This document shows positions 35,921 through 47,055 of a stretch of 64,000 nt of DNA, piece after piece. This stretch comes from Siphonodentalium dalli (Eukaryota; Mollusca; Scaphopoda; Gadilida; Siphonodentaliidae): contig CP136062.1 of assembly GCA_032622095.1 (NCBI GenBank), forward strand, positions 140,384,351-140,448,350, read 5' to 3'. The stretch's first letter is position 1. The number at the start of each line of letters is the position of its first letter. The notes beneath the pieces are model-generated. The model did no database searches and was not told the origin of the DNA. It saw only the letters and a program-made list of their open reading frames with translations. The position numbers and the translations under genes are program-made.

Positions 35921-36934
35921 GCAACTGGTAGCTTGCCTGCTATAAATAAGAGGGACTCTTGTATACATGAATGGTATATCACGCTGCAAGGAGGAGAATA
36001 TGAACCACCCGCGGGTTTGGGCATCTGCAGTTCGGAAATTGCAATGGTTTGCCGATTTTCATGATATCGTGCGAACGTTCATAAATTTCTGAATTGTGAT
36101 CACTGATTACTACTCACAATTCTATTCACTCATGGAAATGTTATGAAAAGCAAAGTGACACGAAAAAAATTTGTAGTCATGCTCTTATTCTTTTCAAATC
36201 AGTACGACGACATGCGTGTAAATCATCAAAGTCAAGAGATGTGTGAATATTACTTAATTGCGTAGGTCATTTTGTTGCCTAATTTAGCTATTGGACCGAA
36301 TGTAGTAATTCCGTGGACCGTGGTCATATATACTTGTATATTGTTCAGCTAAAAACTTGAATTACAACAATTTACTGGGACTATCTACTCTGGTCTTAAA
36401 ATTTAATATCAATACCGGTTACCGTACCGATACCGAGGTAAATCGACGAAAATTTACCGATACCGAGATTGAAATTTCAATACTGCCCATCTCTAACAGT
36501 GGGCTAGCATCACTAAACTCACCCTCTGGAGACCTCATTCTGCTTATGCCTCATCTTCTGGGAAGTATCTATAGTCTCAAATTAACATTGTTGTTGTTAC
36601 TTTTTCCCTTCTGTTCAGTTTCTAAATCCCCTAATTCGCAGAAGATAAATTGCATAATTGTGGTGACTAATGGGTGAACATCACCAAACTTCAACTGGGG
36701 AACTTCAATCTTCAATCTGATCCTAGCAGATGAGGCCTAAATCAGAATGAGATTTCCGCAGGGTGAATTTGGTGATGCTAGACCGCTGTGTGGGATAGCA
36801 TCACTAAATTCACACTCTGGGGACCTCATTCTGTAAATGTCAGACACACTATAATCCAGGCTTGGATGTTTTAAAAGTGTTAGCAAAAATCTCCATGATC
36901 ATTAGTTTCCATTTGGTTCCAATCATAAAACATA

Positions 36935-38700
36935 AGCACAGGTGGAATCTGTCTGTTAATCATAAGGTTAATGGTGCTTCTAACAGCTACAGCTTCAAAT
37001 TGGAATCGATACCTTTAAACAACCACCTGAGCTCAACTGCACCAAGTATGTACAGACACAAATTGAAATTCCCATGTTCCCTATTGATTTTGTCTGCATT
37101 TCTGATTTTACAGACGTTGCCCTTGTACTTTACGTGGGTCATCATGAAGTTGACATGAACTTGTTCAACCTGAAATGTATGAAGCATGAAATAGGATTTC
37201 AAGAATAATTATAGTTTTTTTTCATCTGAAATGTTCGTTTTATAGTTTTTTGGCTAAATTTCCTTCCATATTATAAGAATTCAACTTACAGTTAGTTCAA
37301 ATTATGAATTTAAAGACACATGTGGAATCTGTCTGTTAGTCATATGGTTAATGGTCCTCCTAACAATTAATGTTTCTGATATCTCCAAACAAATAGCCGA
37401 AATATGCATTTAAACGATATGCAATTATTATATCTCTCGAGTTCGTCAATCTTTTTTTCTGTCTACAAGCTGATAGCAAATACTTACTTACCACCGCTGA
37501 AATTGAACAAAATTTGGGATGGGCCTAAACTCAAATATACCCCTGTGCATGGAATTTTGCCAAAAGATATGGGTGGGCCTAAACACGGACAAGGGCTTTG
37601 AGCCGGGTCAGTACGGTAACAAATGTTTGTTTTTGTATTAGATTACGTTGATGGCATGCATTTCTTATACCAGTTCTTGGTGGCTATATATATATATTAA
37701 CTGATATTTGGTGGGTAGTTAATGATTATTTGCTTAATATACATGTGTGTAATGCATTTCTAACTGATTGATTGGATATATTCTAAATATAAACATGTAT
37801 ATAGTGAGTTTATTATCAATGGGGGTTGCCGTTCCCGACAAGAACATCGTTTTATTCTTGAACATTTTACAATCATAGATGATAATATAATATGGAATAA
37901 CATTAAATTAATATAGATGAAGCTCTTTAGATATTATTATTTTTAAACAAACTAAATTGATGATGAAATTGAATGAACGAAACATAAACAATTCACTGTA
38001 TTTCTAGACTGATGCTGGTGATAGAAAAACGCCTTGTGCTTCGTTTTTTCGTGATTTCGGCTTTATGCATATTCGGTTAACTGCATAAGAAAAGCCATGC
38101 ACCGACGCTATGCAATAAAGCAAAATTGACTGTACCTATGCAATTTGTGTGTCTCTCATTTGCCGATTGAGGTCCCCAGAGGGTTAATTTAGTGATGCTA
38201 TCCTACACGGCACGCTAGCATCACCAAATTCACCATGTGGAAACCTCGTTCTGCTGAGACCTCAACTGCTATGGGAGACCTAGGATCAGATTGAATTTCC
38301 CCAGTTGAAGCTGGTGATGTTCTCCCATTAGTCACCTCGATTATGCATTTTAGCTTCTACAAATTAGGGGATATAGAAACTTCAACAAAGGAAAAAGTAA
38401 CTAAAAACAATGCTAATTTGAGACTACTTCCCAGAAGATAAGGCCTAAGCAGAATGAGGTCCCTACAGGGTGAATTTGGTAATGCTAGCCTGCTGTGCTG
38501 GATAGCATCATTAAAAATTCACCTTCTGGGGACCTCATTCTGCAAATGACAGACACACTATTTGCAGGCTTGCCATGTATGTACGCAAATTTAAATTCCC
38601 ATGTTCCCTATTGATTTTATCTGCATGTCTGATTTTACAGAAGTCACTGTTGTATTTTATGTGTATCATCGCAAACCTGTTCAACCTAACATAATCACAC
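36935..38700. repeat. duplicated intron segments
   Basis: TGGAATCTGTCTGTTAATCA at about 36942 recurs as TGGAATCTGTCTGTTAGTCA at about 37322. 'CCCATGTTCCCTATTGATTT' at about 37071 recurs at about 38599 with 'CTGATTTTACAGA' and 'TGTTCAACCT' following. The copies are diverged direct repeats. The 'TTTTACAG' is acceptor-like, but no open exon follows in either copy. Confidence 0.6.
38145..38575 (-). mobile_element. G-family element
   Basis: Starts TTTGTGTGTCTCTCATTTGC, left hairpin 38165-38252, core reversed, right hairpin 38455-38543 and GCAAATGACAGACACACTAT. Left hairpin arms are partly decayed. Confidence 0.8.
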
Positions 38701-38956
38701 ACCCTCTACATTCACATAATTGGCGCCCTTATGAATCAGTAGGAATTGTCATAAGGTTTACATGAACGTTGCCGATGTTCATAAACCAATAACTTCATAA
38801 AAAGCGATGTACACCTCAAGCCAATTTGTGCGTGTGCTTGCTGAATGTTGTTATTGGAACACTGTGTTGGAGTTTTGAGTAATATGTGACTTACAATTGT
38901 TTTGGTAGTTTTGAAAAGTTGTTCAAATTATTAATGTTTTTTAAAATGTACTGGTA

Positions 38957-39068
38957 TATTGAATGCCCTTAAATAATCAACTCCTTAGCAGCAGCAGAAT
39001 TATGGGTAATTCTTCAGGATTTAGTCAGAAATATGGCTTGTTGCTATTCATCGAAAAGCTCTCAATCG
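38957..39068. mobile_element. H-family palindrome, left half only
   Basis: AATGCCCTTAAATAATCAAC, TTATGGGTAATTCTTCAGGA and GGCTTGTTGCTATTCATCG. The right arm is absent. Confidence 0.75.
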
Positions 39069-39155
39069 ATCTGCAAGTCATTTAATAAATGTAAGCATGA
39101 AAGACAGGTTGACTATTATATCATTAGGTGTAAAAATATACTGCTGAATTTTCTC

Positions 39156-39538
39156 TTAACCCTTTACCCAACAAACCGGCCCACACCGGCCAAATAAAGC
39201 TTCAACAGCCTAAAATATCTTCGGTCTGTCTCAATAGAACCATACAAATATGGATATCATTGGAACCGGCTCCTTGACCACATTGTGATAGTTACAGTTA
39301 TGCCCTGTGCCAATGCATTCTCTTATATATGCGAGTCGACCATAGGTCGCCTCGCATATATAAGAGAATGCATTGGCCTAACACTTTTTACCATTTTTTC
39401 TTACATTCTTTAACAATTTTATCATTTTTAATGTGTTAAGCCAATGCATTCTCTTATATATGCGAGTCGACCTATGGTCGACTCGCATATATAAGAGAGT
39501 GCATTGGCACAGGGCCCTTCTGTTGGGTAAAGGGTTAA
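39156..39538. mobile_element. C-family MITE, second copy
   Basis: TTAACCCTTTACCCAACAAA to TTCTGTTGGGTAAAGGGTTAA, nearly identical to 26004-26392. Differences: an extra CCGGCCCACA near the left end and a deletion of ~10 bases in the spacer between the hairpins. Confidence 0.88.
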
Positions 39539-40204
39539 CATGCTTTACAGGTTGATAAGTCAAGATAAATTTGCAATTTTTACATGTCCATTTTAGAAAC
39601 TGTGTTAGTGTGTCGACAATTCTTTTGGTGAAACTTACAAACCATCTAATTCGCATTCTTTTTGACGATGACATCTAGATAGGGAAATAATAACATGCTA
39701 CCATTCTGAGCAATACCTGGCTGCTTGCCAACTTACTGTTTAAAATTCAGCTTTGCATTTGTTGAACTTACCCTGTATTTACATCTGTAACACATGTAAT
39801 TAAAAACATGGCACAATTTTAACACAGGGATTGAGAGTTGGGGACTTGAATTTACAAACATTTATGCTGCAATGCAGTCCTTCGTCAACAAAACATAAAC
39901 AAAACATTATAATAATAATAGTTTATTATAGCCAGTACGTGCCATTTAGAATGCTGAAATTTTGACGGTTTGCCATCTCTTAGTACCCCCCCCCCCCCCC
40001 AATGTAAAATCTGACTAGGTGTCTAAGAGTAAAAATATATCTACTGGAATGTATATGCATTGTGAAAGAATTACAAAAATAGCAGTTTGAAATGTAAAAA
40101 TTAGAATAGTAAGATTTGTATATATATAGTTTACTTCTGAGTACATGTATTGCAAAGCAAGAAGAACTGAAATACTAGTAGTACTAAACCAGCAAATTAC
40201 CGGT
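39539..40204. other. intron, nothing recognised
   Basis: Contains a C-run at 39987-40000 and AT-rich sequence. No exon or element end was recognised. Confidence 0.45.
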
Positions 40205-40575
40205 ATAGGTTGTCTGTCATTTGCAGAATGAGGTCCCCAGTTGGTGAATTTAGTGATGCTATCCGACACAGCGGAAATATCTATAGTCTCAAATTAACAT
40301 TGTTTCTGTTTTCCTTCTGGGAAGTTTCTATATCCCCTAATTTGCAGAAGATAAAATGCATGATCAAAGTTATTAATGGGTGAACATCACAAACTTCAAC
40401 TGGGAACTTCAACCTGATCCTAGGCATCCCATAGCAGTTGAGACCTAAGCAGAATGAGGTTCACAGAGGGTGAATTTGGTTATGCTAATCCTCCTTGTGG
40501 GATATCATCACTAAATTCACCCTCTGGGGACCTCATGCTGCAAATGAGAGACACACTGTTTGCAGCCTTGAGTAC
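40205..40575 (+). mobile_element. G-family element ending ~105 bases before exon 3
   Basis: TGTCTGTCATTTGCAGAATG at the left, a truncated first hairpin, the core, the second hairpin 40449-40545 and GAGAGACACACTGTTTGCAG at the right. Confidence 0.8.
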
Positions 40576-40681
40576 AGTGGTTTTCCACCGAACTACAGTG
40601 GAGCATCGGTCAACAGGATTGACAATATTAATTTAATAAAATCTAGGAATCGAATTATAAAGTCTCATTTATTTCTTGCAG

Positions 40682-40825
40682 GATAAAGAAGTAAAGGTTT
40701 TCCGTGAACAACTAAAACAAGAAATGAAACTTTTCAAACAAGAGCTGGATATGTTACCAAAAGATACGAAAAAAGAAGCAATACGAAAAAAGAAGGAGGC
40801 AAAAGAGATAGAACTCAATGAAAAG
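40682..40825 (+). CDS. SLK: SLK/STK10-like kinase, coiled-coil exon 3 of window
   Basis: A 144-base exon (48 codons, phase 0/0) between TTGCAG and GTTTGT. It reads DKEVKVFREQLKQEMKLFKQ, then ELDMLPKDTKKEAIRKKKE and ends ELNEK. The LPKDxKKExxRKKKE stretch corresponds to the basic LPRSQRKQ-like segment of SLK, and the 'KxFxxxLKxExK' start is also conserved. The reading frame is open through the exon and stops soon after the donor. A G-family repeat ends about 105 bases upstream and an A-family repeat starts 28 bases after the donor, so this exon sits between two mobile elements. Confidence 0.88.
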
Positions 40826-40853
40826 GTTTGTTCCTCTCATCAAAAATGCCCAC

Positions 40854-41118
40854 TTAACCCTTCCATGATTGGAGCTTCCTGAAATTTTTTCGAAAAACCA
40901 TGTGCCAATGCATTCTCTTATATATGCGAGTCTCCCATATGGAGCCTCGCATATATGAGAGAATACAGTGGCCTAACAATATTTACCTTGTCCTTGTAAG
41001 CCAGTGCATTCTCTTACATATGCGAGGCTTCCTATGGGTGTCTCGCATATATAAGAGAATGCACTGGTACATGGTCTTTAATGCTGCACCAGCACAGCTC
41101 CCGTCATGAAAGGGTTAA
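40854..41118 (+). mobile_element. A-family MITE just after exon 3
   Basis: TTAACCCTTCCATGATTGGA to CTCCCGTCATGAAAGGGTTAA with both hairpins. It starts 28 bases after the exon 3 donor. A 45-base piece of another A right end lies at 41249-41293 in the same intron. Confidence 0.87.
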
Positions 41119-41739
41119 TGATATATAAATTTGACGAACTCATATTTATTATTTTAATTTTTATTGACGGTTCCGACCATATTTGCCCCGTAATAGTGCA
41201 ATTGAAATGCTAAATTGATGAATACTATCAATGGAATTATATTATCTATATAAGAGAATGCACCAGTGCTGCTCCTGTCATGAAAGGGTTAATAATTAAT
41301 ACTAAATACTTTTCAGTTTTGGAGGCAGATAATTAGCACCAAGAACTTTCATATTCTTGGCTGGATTTGCCTCAGCTGGTGTTTAAAATTTAAAACTTTT
41401 ATAGCAGGTCTTTTGAGAACTGATGCACTTCAACGATCATATTTAAAGACCATTGGCACATGGTTTTTCGATCTTTTTATTCACATTATTATCACGTGTT
41501 ATCTGCCATACAAAAAGTTAATATTTATTATCATTCAGTATCATCAGAAGTCATAGTTGCCTTTGAAATGATAAATTTTGTAATATGGTACATTTCAGAT
41601 GTGAAATTTGATTATACTCCAAATGTCATTGATTCACCATTTTTGATGCATTGGTCTCTCTGGACATTGTTGTAAAATGTTTATTTTTCTGCAAATATTG
41701 AAGATAAAGGAATTGAATGTTTTGATTTTTTCGATTCAG

Positions 41740-41869
41740 GAGAGGCAGTTCTTAGAGAGCCAGCAGGAGAGAGTGGATCGGACGATGAAGCAGTTAGCTG
41801 AAGCACATCGTCAGAAAATTGCCTTATTAGAAAAACAGATTCTCCAACAGAAACAGCAGCTTCTCAGAG
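41740..41869 (+). CDS. SLK: SLK/STK10-like kinase, coiled-coil exon 4 of window
   Basis: A 130-base exon after TCGATTCAG, ending in a split codon (phase 1) before GTTTGT. It reads ERQFLESQQERVDRTMKQLA and ends ILQQKQQLLR. It matches the family pattern RDFxxKQKExLExAMKxL...ERECLxKKQELLR. The phase 1 exit is matched by the phase 1 entry of the next exon, which completes GCT (Ala). The intron upstream is only 914 bases and holds an A-family element, plus a fragment of another at 41249-41293. Confidence 0.88.
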
Positions 41870-41908
41870 GTTTGTTTCTCTAGTGGTTTATTTGGCCATA
41901 CACATAAC

Positions 41909-42090
41909 TTAACTCTTTCTCAGTTTACCGAATGGATTCTCCCAATTTAGTTATAAAGGTATACATTGGAACAGTCTATTCATCTGGAGGTATGTTCAGG
42001 AAATATAAGTAGACAACAAATGATACAAGTGCAGAAGGATTCGTATTTATTGGTGGGAAATGTTCAGATAATAAGTTCAACATTACTGGA
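41909..42090 (+). mobile_element. F-family MITE, partial
   Basis: TTAACTCTTTCTCAGTTTAC + CGAATGGATTCTCCCAATTT, then AAAGGTATACATTGGAACAG and GGGAAATGTTCAGATAATAA. The right end is decayed. A diverged M-type unit follows at 42200-42400. Confidence 0.72.
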
Positions 42091-42460
42091 AAGCTAGATG
42101 AACCAACAATATAGCAACATAGCTTGGAGTGGGATCTATTTTTCAAAAATTTTAAAACATTTGAGAATCTAACCCTTGAAAGTCTGAAGTTTGGTGTCTG
42201 TCGTCACTTGAAATTTTGTTGGAATAAATTCCTGTATGATTGAGTTTAATGCAAATTTAGTTAGTTCTATAGGTTATTTGATTTTGATGAAATTTGGTGT
42301 GGAGGTTCATCATCAGTGACACTTTCAAAACAGTGTCCAATATAGTGTTCCAATTTTAAATTCTAGATTTATCCTTGTTTGTCTTTTATATTCTTTTTAA
42401 TTTGGCATAAGTTGAAGTTTGCTTCTTGTTTTCTCATGGTCAAGCTATCACATGTGACAT

Positions 42461-42526
42461 TATCAAATATGATCTCCGTCATTTTCAGAAGACTATCAAA
42501 TATGATCTCCATCATTTTCAGAAGAC
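42461..42526 (+). repeat. 33-base tandem duplication
   Basis: TATCAAATATGATCTCC.TCATTTTCAGAAGAC occurs twice head to tail with one change. It lies about 95 bases upstream of the exon 5 acceptor and creates two TTTTCAG acceptor-like sites. Confidence 0.85.
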
Positions 42527-42620
42527 ATTCACCTTAGCATGTACATAATCAGTGCCATTGTAAGAGTGAAATTGTTTCTCCTGTTCCTTTATATGATCCA
42601 CTTTATTTGCCACTTTTCAG

Positions 42621-42745
42621 CTCGAGAGGCTGCTATTTGGGAAATGGAGAAAAAGCAAGCTACAGATAAGGATACGTTAGCCAAGTGCCAGCTCAAAGAT
42701 TTGTTCTTCCTAAAACGTCACCAGATGCTCACGCGACATCAAAAG
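42621..42745 (+). CDS. SLK: SLK/STK10-like kinase, most conserved tail exon (REAAxWEME)
   Basis: A 125-base exon after CACTTTTCAG; its first two bases complete the split alanine codon. It reads REAAIWEMEKKQATDKDTLA then KCQLKDLFFLKRHQMLTRHQK before GTGAAA. This is the signature stretch of the SLK/STK10 tail (REAAxWExEExxLxxxHQLxKxQLKDxxFxxRHxLLxxHEK) and the strongest single piece of evidence for the gene. Compared with vertebrate members QLKDQYF is QLKDLFF here. It is followed by a 1.75 kb intron that contains D- and F-family elements. Confidence 0.93.
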
Positions 42746-43270
42746 GTGAAATATCCAATTCTCAGCTCAAATGCCACGAGATTCTCAAGCGAAATTAAAA
42801 TTTCACATATCAACTTCTCCAATCTATTCTTCATTTCATCAAAGGTGCCAAATTTCTCAAGCCATTCTTCATTCATTATGATCTGGCTCCTGGAAGTGGA
42901 TAGTACTGTGCTTCGAGTCTATTCGATTATATGAGATATCGTGCCAGCATGAAACGTACTTGTCTGAGTACAGCCAATTCTTCCAGGCTTTTACTATACT
43001 TAAGAGTTATCCGTCTGGCCGAGCCCGCAACTCAGCTGATGATTTACATTAACTGACATATTAATGATATGTTTTCCGGCATACACACATTTTATGCATT
43101 GAGCAATACATGCACTAGAATAGATCACGATATATTATGTCTCAGCAACACAATTGACTTATTCATTGATTCATTGTTTATTGCCATACCAGCTCACAAA
43201 AGTCACAAAAATCATGCTATCTTGAAATGGGACCACCCCAACTGTGATGTAGATTTTTGGGGAACATGTA

Positions 43271-44028
43271 TTAACCCTTTGAACCCGAGAGACCGGAATA
43301 CCGGTCCAATCCTTATATTCCTATATCCCGGGAGACCGGAATACCGGTCCGGAAATCAGACGATATTTGACACGAAATTACAGCTCAATAAACGCATATA
43401 TCAACTAGAGTTGTACTTCTACTTTGCACACACGTGTCATATGTTTACCCATGTGACTTTAATCGACAAACTGATGACAGAGGGTTTGTTTATTTGCGCA
43501 TGCGCAGAGGCCTATTTCGAAAAAAAAAAATGCTTTTTATCGTTGGAAAAGGGGCAGTATTTCGTTAGAAATTTCGCGATCAAAGCCCAAATTAACTAGA
43601 ATAGTGCTTCTATACTTTGCGCGAATGAGTCACATGTTCGTACCTCTGATTTTAGCAGCCAAATTGGAAACAGGGGGTCTGTTTCTTCGCGCAAGCACAC
43701 AGGTGCATTTTGAGAAACGCCTTTTATTGTAGGCAAAGAATTTCGTTCTAAATATATAGCGCGACCAAAGAAAGCCGCAATATATCTATATACATGTACA
43801 TGTATATTGAACGTGGAATAGACTGTCTCGTTGAAATACATTGTGACATATTTCACCACACACTTGTTCAGTTAGCATAGTAGATTGCCGTATAGTTGAG
43901 CATGTATACATGTATATACGTCCCAATTAAGAGCTTTATGAGTTACGTCGTCGGAACACAATATATAACGTCAGGCGCCTCGGGTTGAGGTCATTTAACG
44001 TTCAGGACGTCAGGGTTCAAAGGGTTAA
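43271..44028. mobile_element. D element (TTAA-flanked, 758 bp)
   Basis: Left end TTAACCCTTTGAACCC, right end GGGTTCAAAGGGTTAA, perfect inverse repeats of 16 bases including TTAA. A direct pair of GAGACCGGAATACCGGTCC (43289 and 43332) follows the left end. Two partial direct repeats contain GAGTCACATG / CATGTGACTT and 'GGGTCTGTTT.TTCGCGCA'. No transposase is present. A 176-codon open stretch (43069-43599) crosses its border and is not a gene. Confidence 0.82.
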
Positions 44029-44218
44029 CAAAGAAATATATTCTCTGCAATGTTTGTTCAATGGGTTTTGAACATTTGGGTGGAATATGATCTCTAAGCG
44101 CGTAACCAGAGTAGAGATTCATGACATGATGGCACTGAAACAAATAATAACTAGAGATTATATAAAAAGAGCTCGGAAACGTAACTGTATCTTGTAAGAG
44201 ACTTGGAATATTGTCGAA

Positions 44219-44460
44219 TTAACACTTTTGTATTAAATGGATTCTCCAACTCAGTTATATAAGTATACATTGGAATGGCCTATTATTCATTTGGAGGGGT
44301 TTTCATGAAAAATAAGCAGACGACAGATAATATAGGTACAGAAGGAGTCCTATTTGTTGCAGGGAAATGTTCAGATAATAAATTCAACAAACGTTAATTA
44401 TCTGACCATTTCATATTGGATAAATACTCGTCAATGAGTGTTTATTAAAGAAAGTGTTAA
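44219..44460 (+). mobile_element. F-family MITE, complete copy
   Basis: TTAACACTTTTGTATTAAAT to TTTATTAAAGAAAGTGTTAA, terminal inverse repeats with TTAA at both sides. The interior has GGATTCTCCAACTCAGTTAT and GGGAAATGTTCAGATAATAA. It ends 32 bases before exon 6. Confidence 0.85.
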
Positions 44461-44492
44461 TTGAAGTATAATTTTACTAACACTTTTCACAG

Positions 44493-44681
44493 GAAATTGA
44501 ACAAATGAAAAGAACAAATGCTTCCAAGACGGATGAAATGACAGCTCGACATAATTCAGAGAAGAAGCGTCTGCCGAGGATTCTGAAAAGTGAAGCCAAA
44601 ACCCGGGCTCAGATGTTCAAACAGAGTCTACGGCTCAGCATGATTGCTACGCCTGAGGACGATAAGGTCAAAATAAAACAG
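44493..44681 (+). CDS. SLK: SLK/STK10-like kinase, tail exon with RLPRILKSEAKTR motif
   Basis: A 189-base exon (63 codons, phase 0/0) between TTTTCACAG and GTATGC. It starts EIEQMKRTNASKTDEM and contains EKKRLPRILKSEAKTRAQMF, KQSLRLSMIATPEDD and KVKIKQ. It matches the family block with ARLPKIQRSExKTRMAMxKxSLxI...DxxKIKQ, including the conserved RLP, SEAKTR and KQSLR positions. The NASK/DEM start is less conserved. An F-family element ends 32 bases upstream of the exon. Confidence 0.93.
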
Positions 44682-45104
44682 GTATGCTGAATATTCATCC
44701 ATCATATGTCCATAAGAATATTAAACCTTGTAACTTTGGTGTGAATTATCAGATTTTTTTGTCCCTTGGTATGGTTATAATAACCACCAGCACCGCAAGC
44801 GTGCATGGTTGTTTATACCTTAGGCGCAGGTGAATGACGTCATATATTTTTTTTTATATCCATCAGTGTTTTTTCAAAGATTGCGGGTATGGATTTTGGA
44901 GACATTGTCGTGACTTTCGGTTAGCAACTGTGTGAAGATTACCAAAGCGCAGAATCGGCAATGGACCATCGCAATAAAAATTAAATTAGCTAATTCACAA
45001 CTTACGAAGAATTCCCACGTGATTTCAGCGTATTTGTTTCATTTAGACCAATTTCGTTGGTTAGCTTAATGAAAACCAGCGAAGACATCATGACAAGGTG
45101 TCTG

Positions 45105-46341
45105 CAGACATGTCAACCTGGTATTATATGAAATAGTGAGATCAGTCTTCCAATATAGGGAGATTTAGGGAGAAATAGGGAGATTTATTTTCATCGCATT
45201 ATCCCTCCATTATAACATGAAAATAAAGAAAATAAAACTTATTTAAATTTATTAATTTTATTACAACATAATTATCAACAATATTATCATTAACAAATTA
45301 CTTCTTGGACGAATGCTCCCTGTTATATGACATTGTAGCAGATTTGGCATCTTTCAACATTTCATTGTTTGGATCAACTTTCAACAAAGTCGTAACATGA
45401 ACTGTCTGTGTTTAGTTTGCATGATAGCAATGCGCAAATGGTATCATTGTCCAATTCCGAACGAAAGCATGCGTGAACTTTTTTGCAAATCGAGAACATC
45501 GTTGTAAACTGGAAGATTCACTGCAGTGACATAATCGTTCCATTCATCGCACAGATCGTCAAAGTTCATATCTAAATTGAACCGCTTCGTCAAGCGCACA
45601 ACCGATTTGATGTCGATCTCCTCGCGTAATTCTCGTTTCCAGGTTTCAGATTGATGAGTTTGAGATCCAGTAACACTTTCTCGCTAAAGGGGAACTTCTT
45701 TATCAGTCACGTGCCACAAATCCGATCGCGATGATATCATTGGCTAATTGATTCTCCCTGACGTCGAACGGAACCACTGTGATGTCGTCAGCTTTATTTA
45801 TAACTTTGGTCGAAACAAATGTTTTTGTGTGTTGTAGAATTTTCAATGGTTCCACATCGGCGAACTCTAGAAACGGTTTAAATTCTTCCTTTCTCTTTGA
45901 ACTCTTATTGAAGTGGTTGTAAACATTCGACAGTAAATGATAAACACATACATTTTGTACACTTTGCCACTTTCCATGGACACTCTGTTTTGGCATCCCT
46001 GAGTCGCCAGTCATTTGGTAATCCGCTGTTGAAGCGACGGCCAGTAAACAATGGTGCCTTTGTTTACTATGCATCGCCGCAATTACGGTGGTCGAATGAT
46101 AGGCATGCTTTGACAATGAAGACCTGTTTAATTGACTCAGGGCTAATTGCAATCGGAGATTATAACAAGCAGATAACTTCCTGCACTTTGTGTCGGCGAT
46201 AGGCCATAAAATCGTAGGCACTCTCATTTTGATTTACGGGGGTGCGTGATATCGGGAGATTCCATCTCCCGATCGGGAGCCCGGGAGATGGTGCCCAATA
46301 TCGGGAGACTCCCGCCGAAATCGGGAGGGTTGACATGTCTG
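45105..46341 (-). mobile_element. hAT element with transposase remnants and perfect 8-bp duplication
   Basis: Ends CAGACATGTCAACC and GGTTGACATGTCTG are inverse repeats. GGTGTCTG lies directly outside both (45097-45104 and 46342-46349). TCGGGAGATT- and GGGAGATTTA-like motifs repeat in the subterminal zones. Coding remnants run on the - strand inside. Confidence 0.9.
45490..46227 (-). pseudogene. hAT-like transposase remnant (frame-broken)
   Basis: The - strand frame 46227-45703 is open for 174 codons and contains VYHLLSNVYNHFNKSSKRKE then EFKPFLEFADVEPLKILQHT. This resembles the central region of hAT-like proteins where PLKILxHxxTRW normally follows. Here the expected TRW is replaced by KTFVST and the frame then stops. 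Downstream on the same strand (about 45660-45490) another frame reads SETWKRELREEIDIKS and DDLCDEWNDYVTAVNLPVYN, protein-like and consistent with continued transposase. It is a broken copy and not expected to be active. Confidence 0.6.
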
Positions 46342-46718
46342 GGTGTCTGATGTTATTTACATCATTTTGGATTTGTGGGCCAGAATCCAGACAAGATTGC
46401 ACAATCCATGACAAGTCTTGTCATGTCATCTCTGTCGGGACCTTTGCCTGATGGTACATACATTATTCTTAGCGTCATGTTGCTGCTAAAAGGAAAATTT
46501 GAGGCACAGCATGTGTGGTTGCATCACTACTTGTCATACGATTCATATTAGTCAAGCCTGGGACAAAGGATACTCATACTAGACAGTTCATCCATTCATT
46601 CTTATCGGTGGTATGGCTTTTTTTTGGGAAGTTTTCGCCATTGGTTTATCCAGAGAATAGTAAAAAGTTTTCTTCCTTTCTTCCATATAGAAATTTATTA
46701 ATAGCCATTGAATCATTT

Positions 46719-46930
46719 GTATACTAAATAAATTCTCCCACTCAGTTATAAAGGTATACATGGTAATGGTCTATTATTCATTTGGAGGAGTGTTCAGGGT
46801 AAATTAGCAGACGACAGTCAGACGAAAAGATAATACAAGTGCTGAAGGATTTATATTCATTGGAGGGAATTGTTCTGATAATATGTTCAATATCGTCATT
46901 TGTTGAACTTATTATCTAAACATCTAAACG
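46719..46930 (+). mobile_element. F-family MITE, partial
   Basis: TACTAAATAAATTCTCCCAC, AAAGGTATACATGGTAATGG and TTCATTTGGAGGAGTGTTCA. The right end merges into TTGTTGAACTTATTATCTAA as in the copy at 51536. Confidence 0.72.
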
Positions 46931-47055
46931 TGGCATTTCTTTATTTTAAAGTTTGCATTTAATATCCAATTATAATCCTCTATGGCACAAATCTTTCCAA
47001 GGGAAAAGGTCCGGGACCCTTTTCATTCATTTACTTTTATGAGTGTAACATGCTA

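Larger units (their letters stand above)
34558..36495. mobile_element. hAT element with 8-bp target duplication, nested in G
   Basis: Ends TAGAGATGGGCGGTA and TACTGCCCATCTCTA are inverse repeats with one mismatch. Flanks are AAAGTGGG and ACAGTGGG (one change). The G consensus loop reads ..CGCACAGCGGG, so the right copy keeps the original sequence. GGTATCGGTA and TTACCGATACCGAG motifs fill both subterminal zones. Inside are a ~103-base tandem pair at 34719/34822 (CTTCAGCGTGCATCAAATCT), a long hairpin and another foldback element. No transposase was recognised. Confidence 0.88.
34480..36860. mobile_element. G-family element split by a hAT insertion
   Basis: The left end AAGCCTGGAAATAGTGTGTC and first hairpin arm (to 34557) continue at 36496 with GGGCTAGCATCACTAAACTC, the core, the second hairpin (36745-36835) and an end at GTCAGACACACTATAATCCAGG. 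The 1.94 kb hAT sits in the loop of the first hairpin. Confidence 0.82.

Noticed and set aside
37090-38660. Duplicated CTGATTTTACAG acceptor-like sites as extra exons
   Set aside because: The sequence following neither copy gives an open frame compatible with the SLK tail, and the flanking exons join in phase without an extra one.
43069-43599. 176-codon + strand open frame
   Set aside because: It crosses the left border of the TTAA-flanked D element at 43271, so it joins unrelated sequences. The product is low-similarity and has no family motif.
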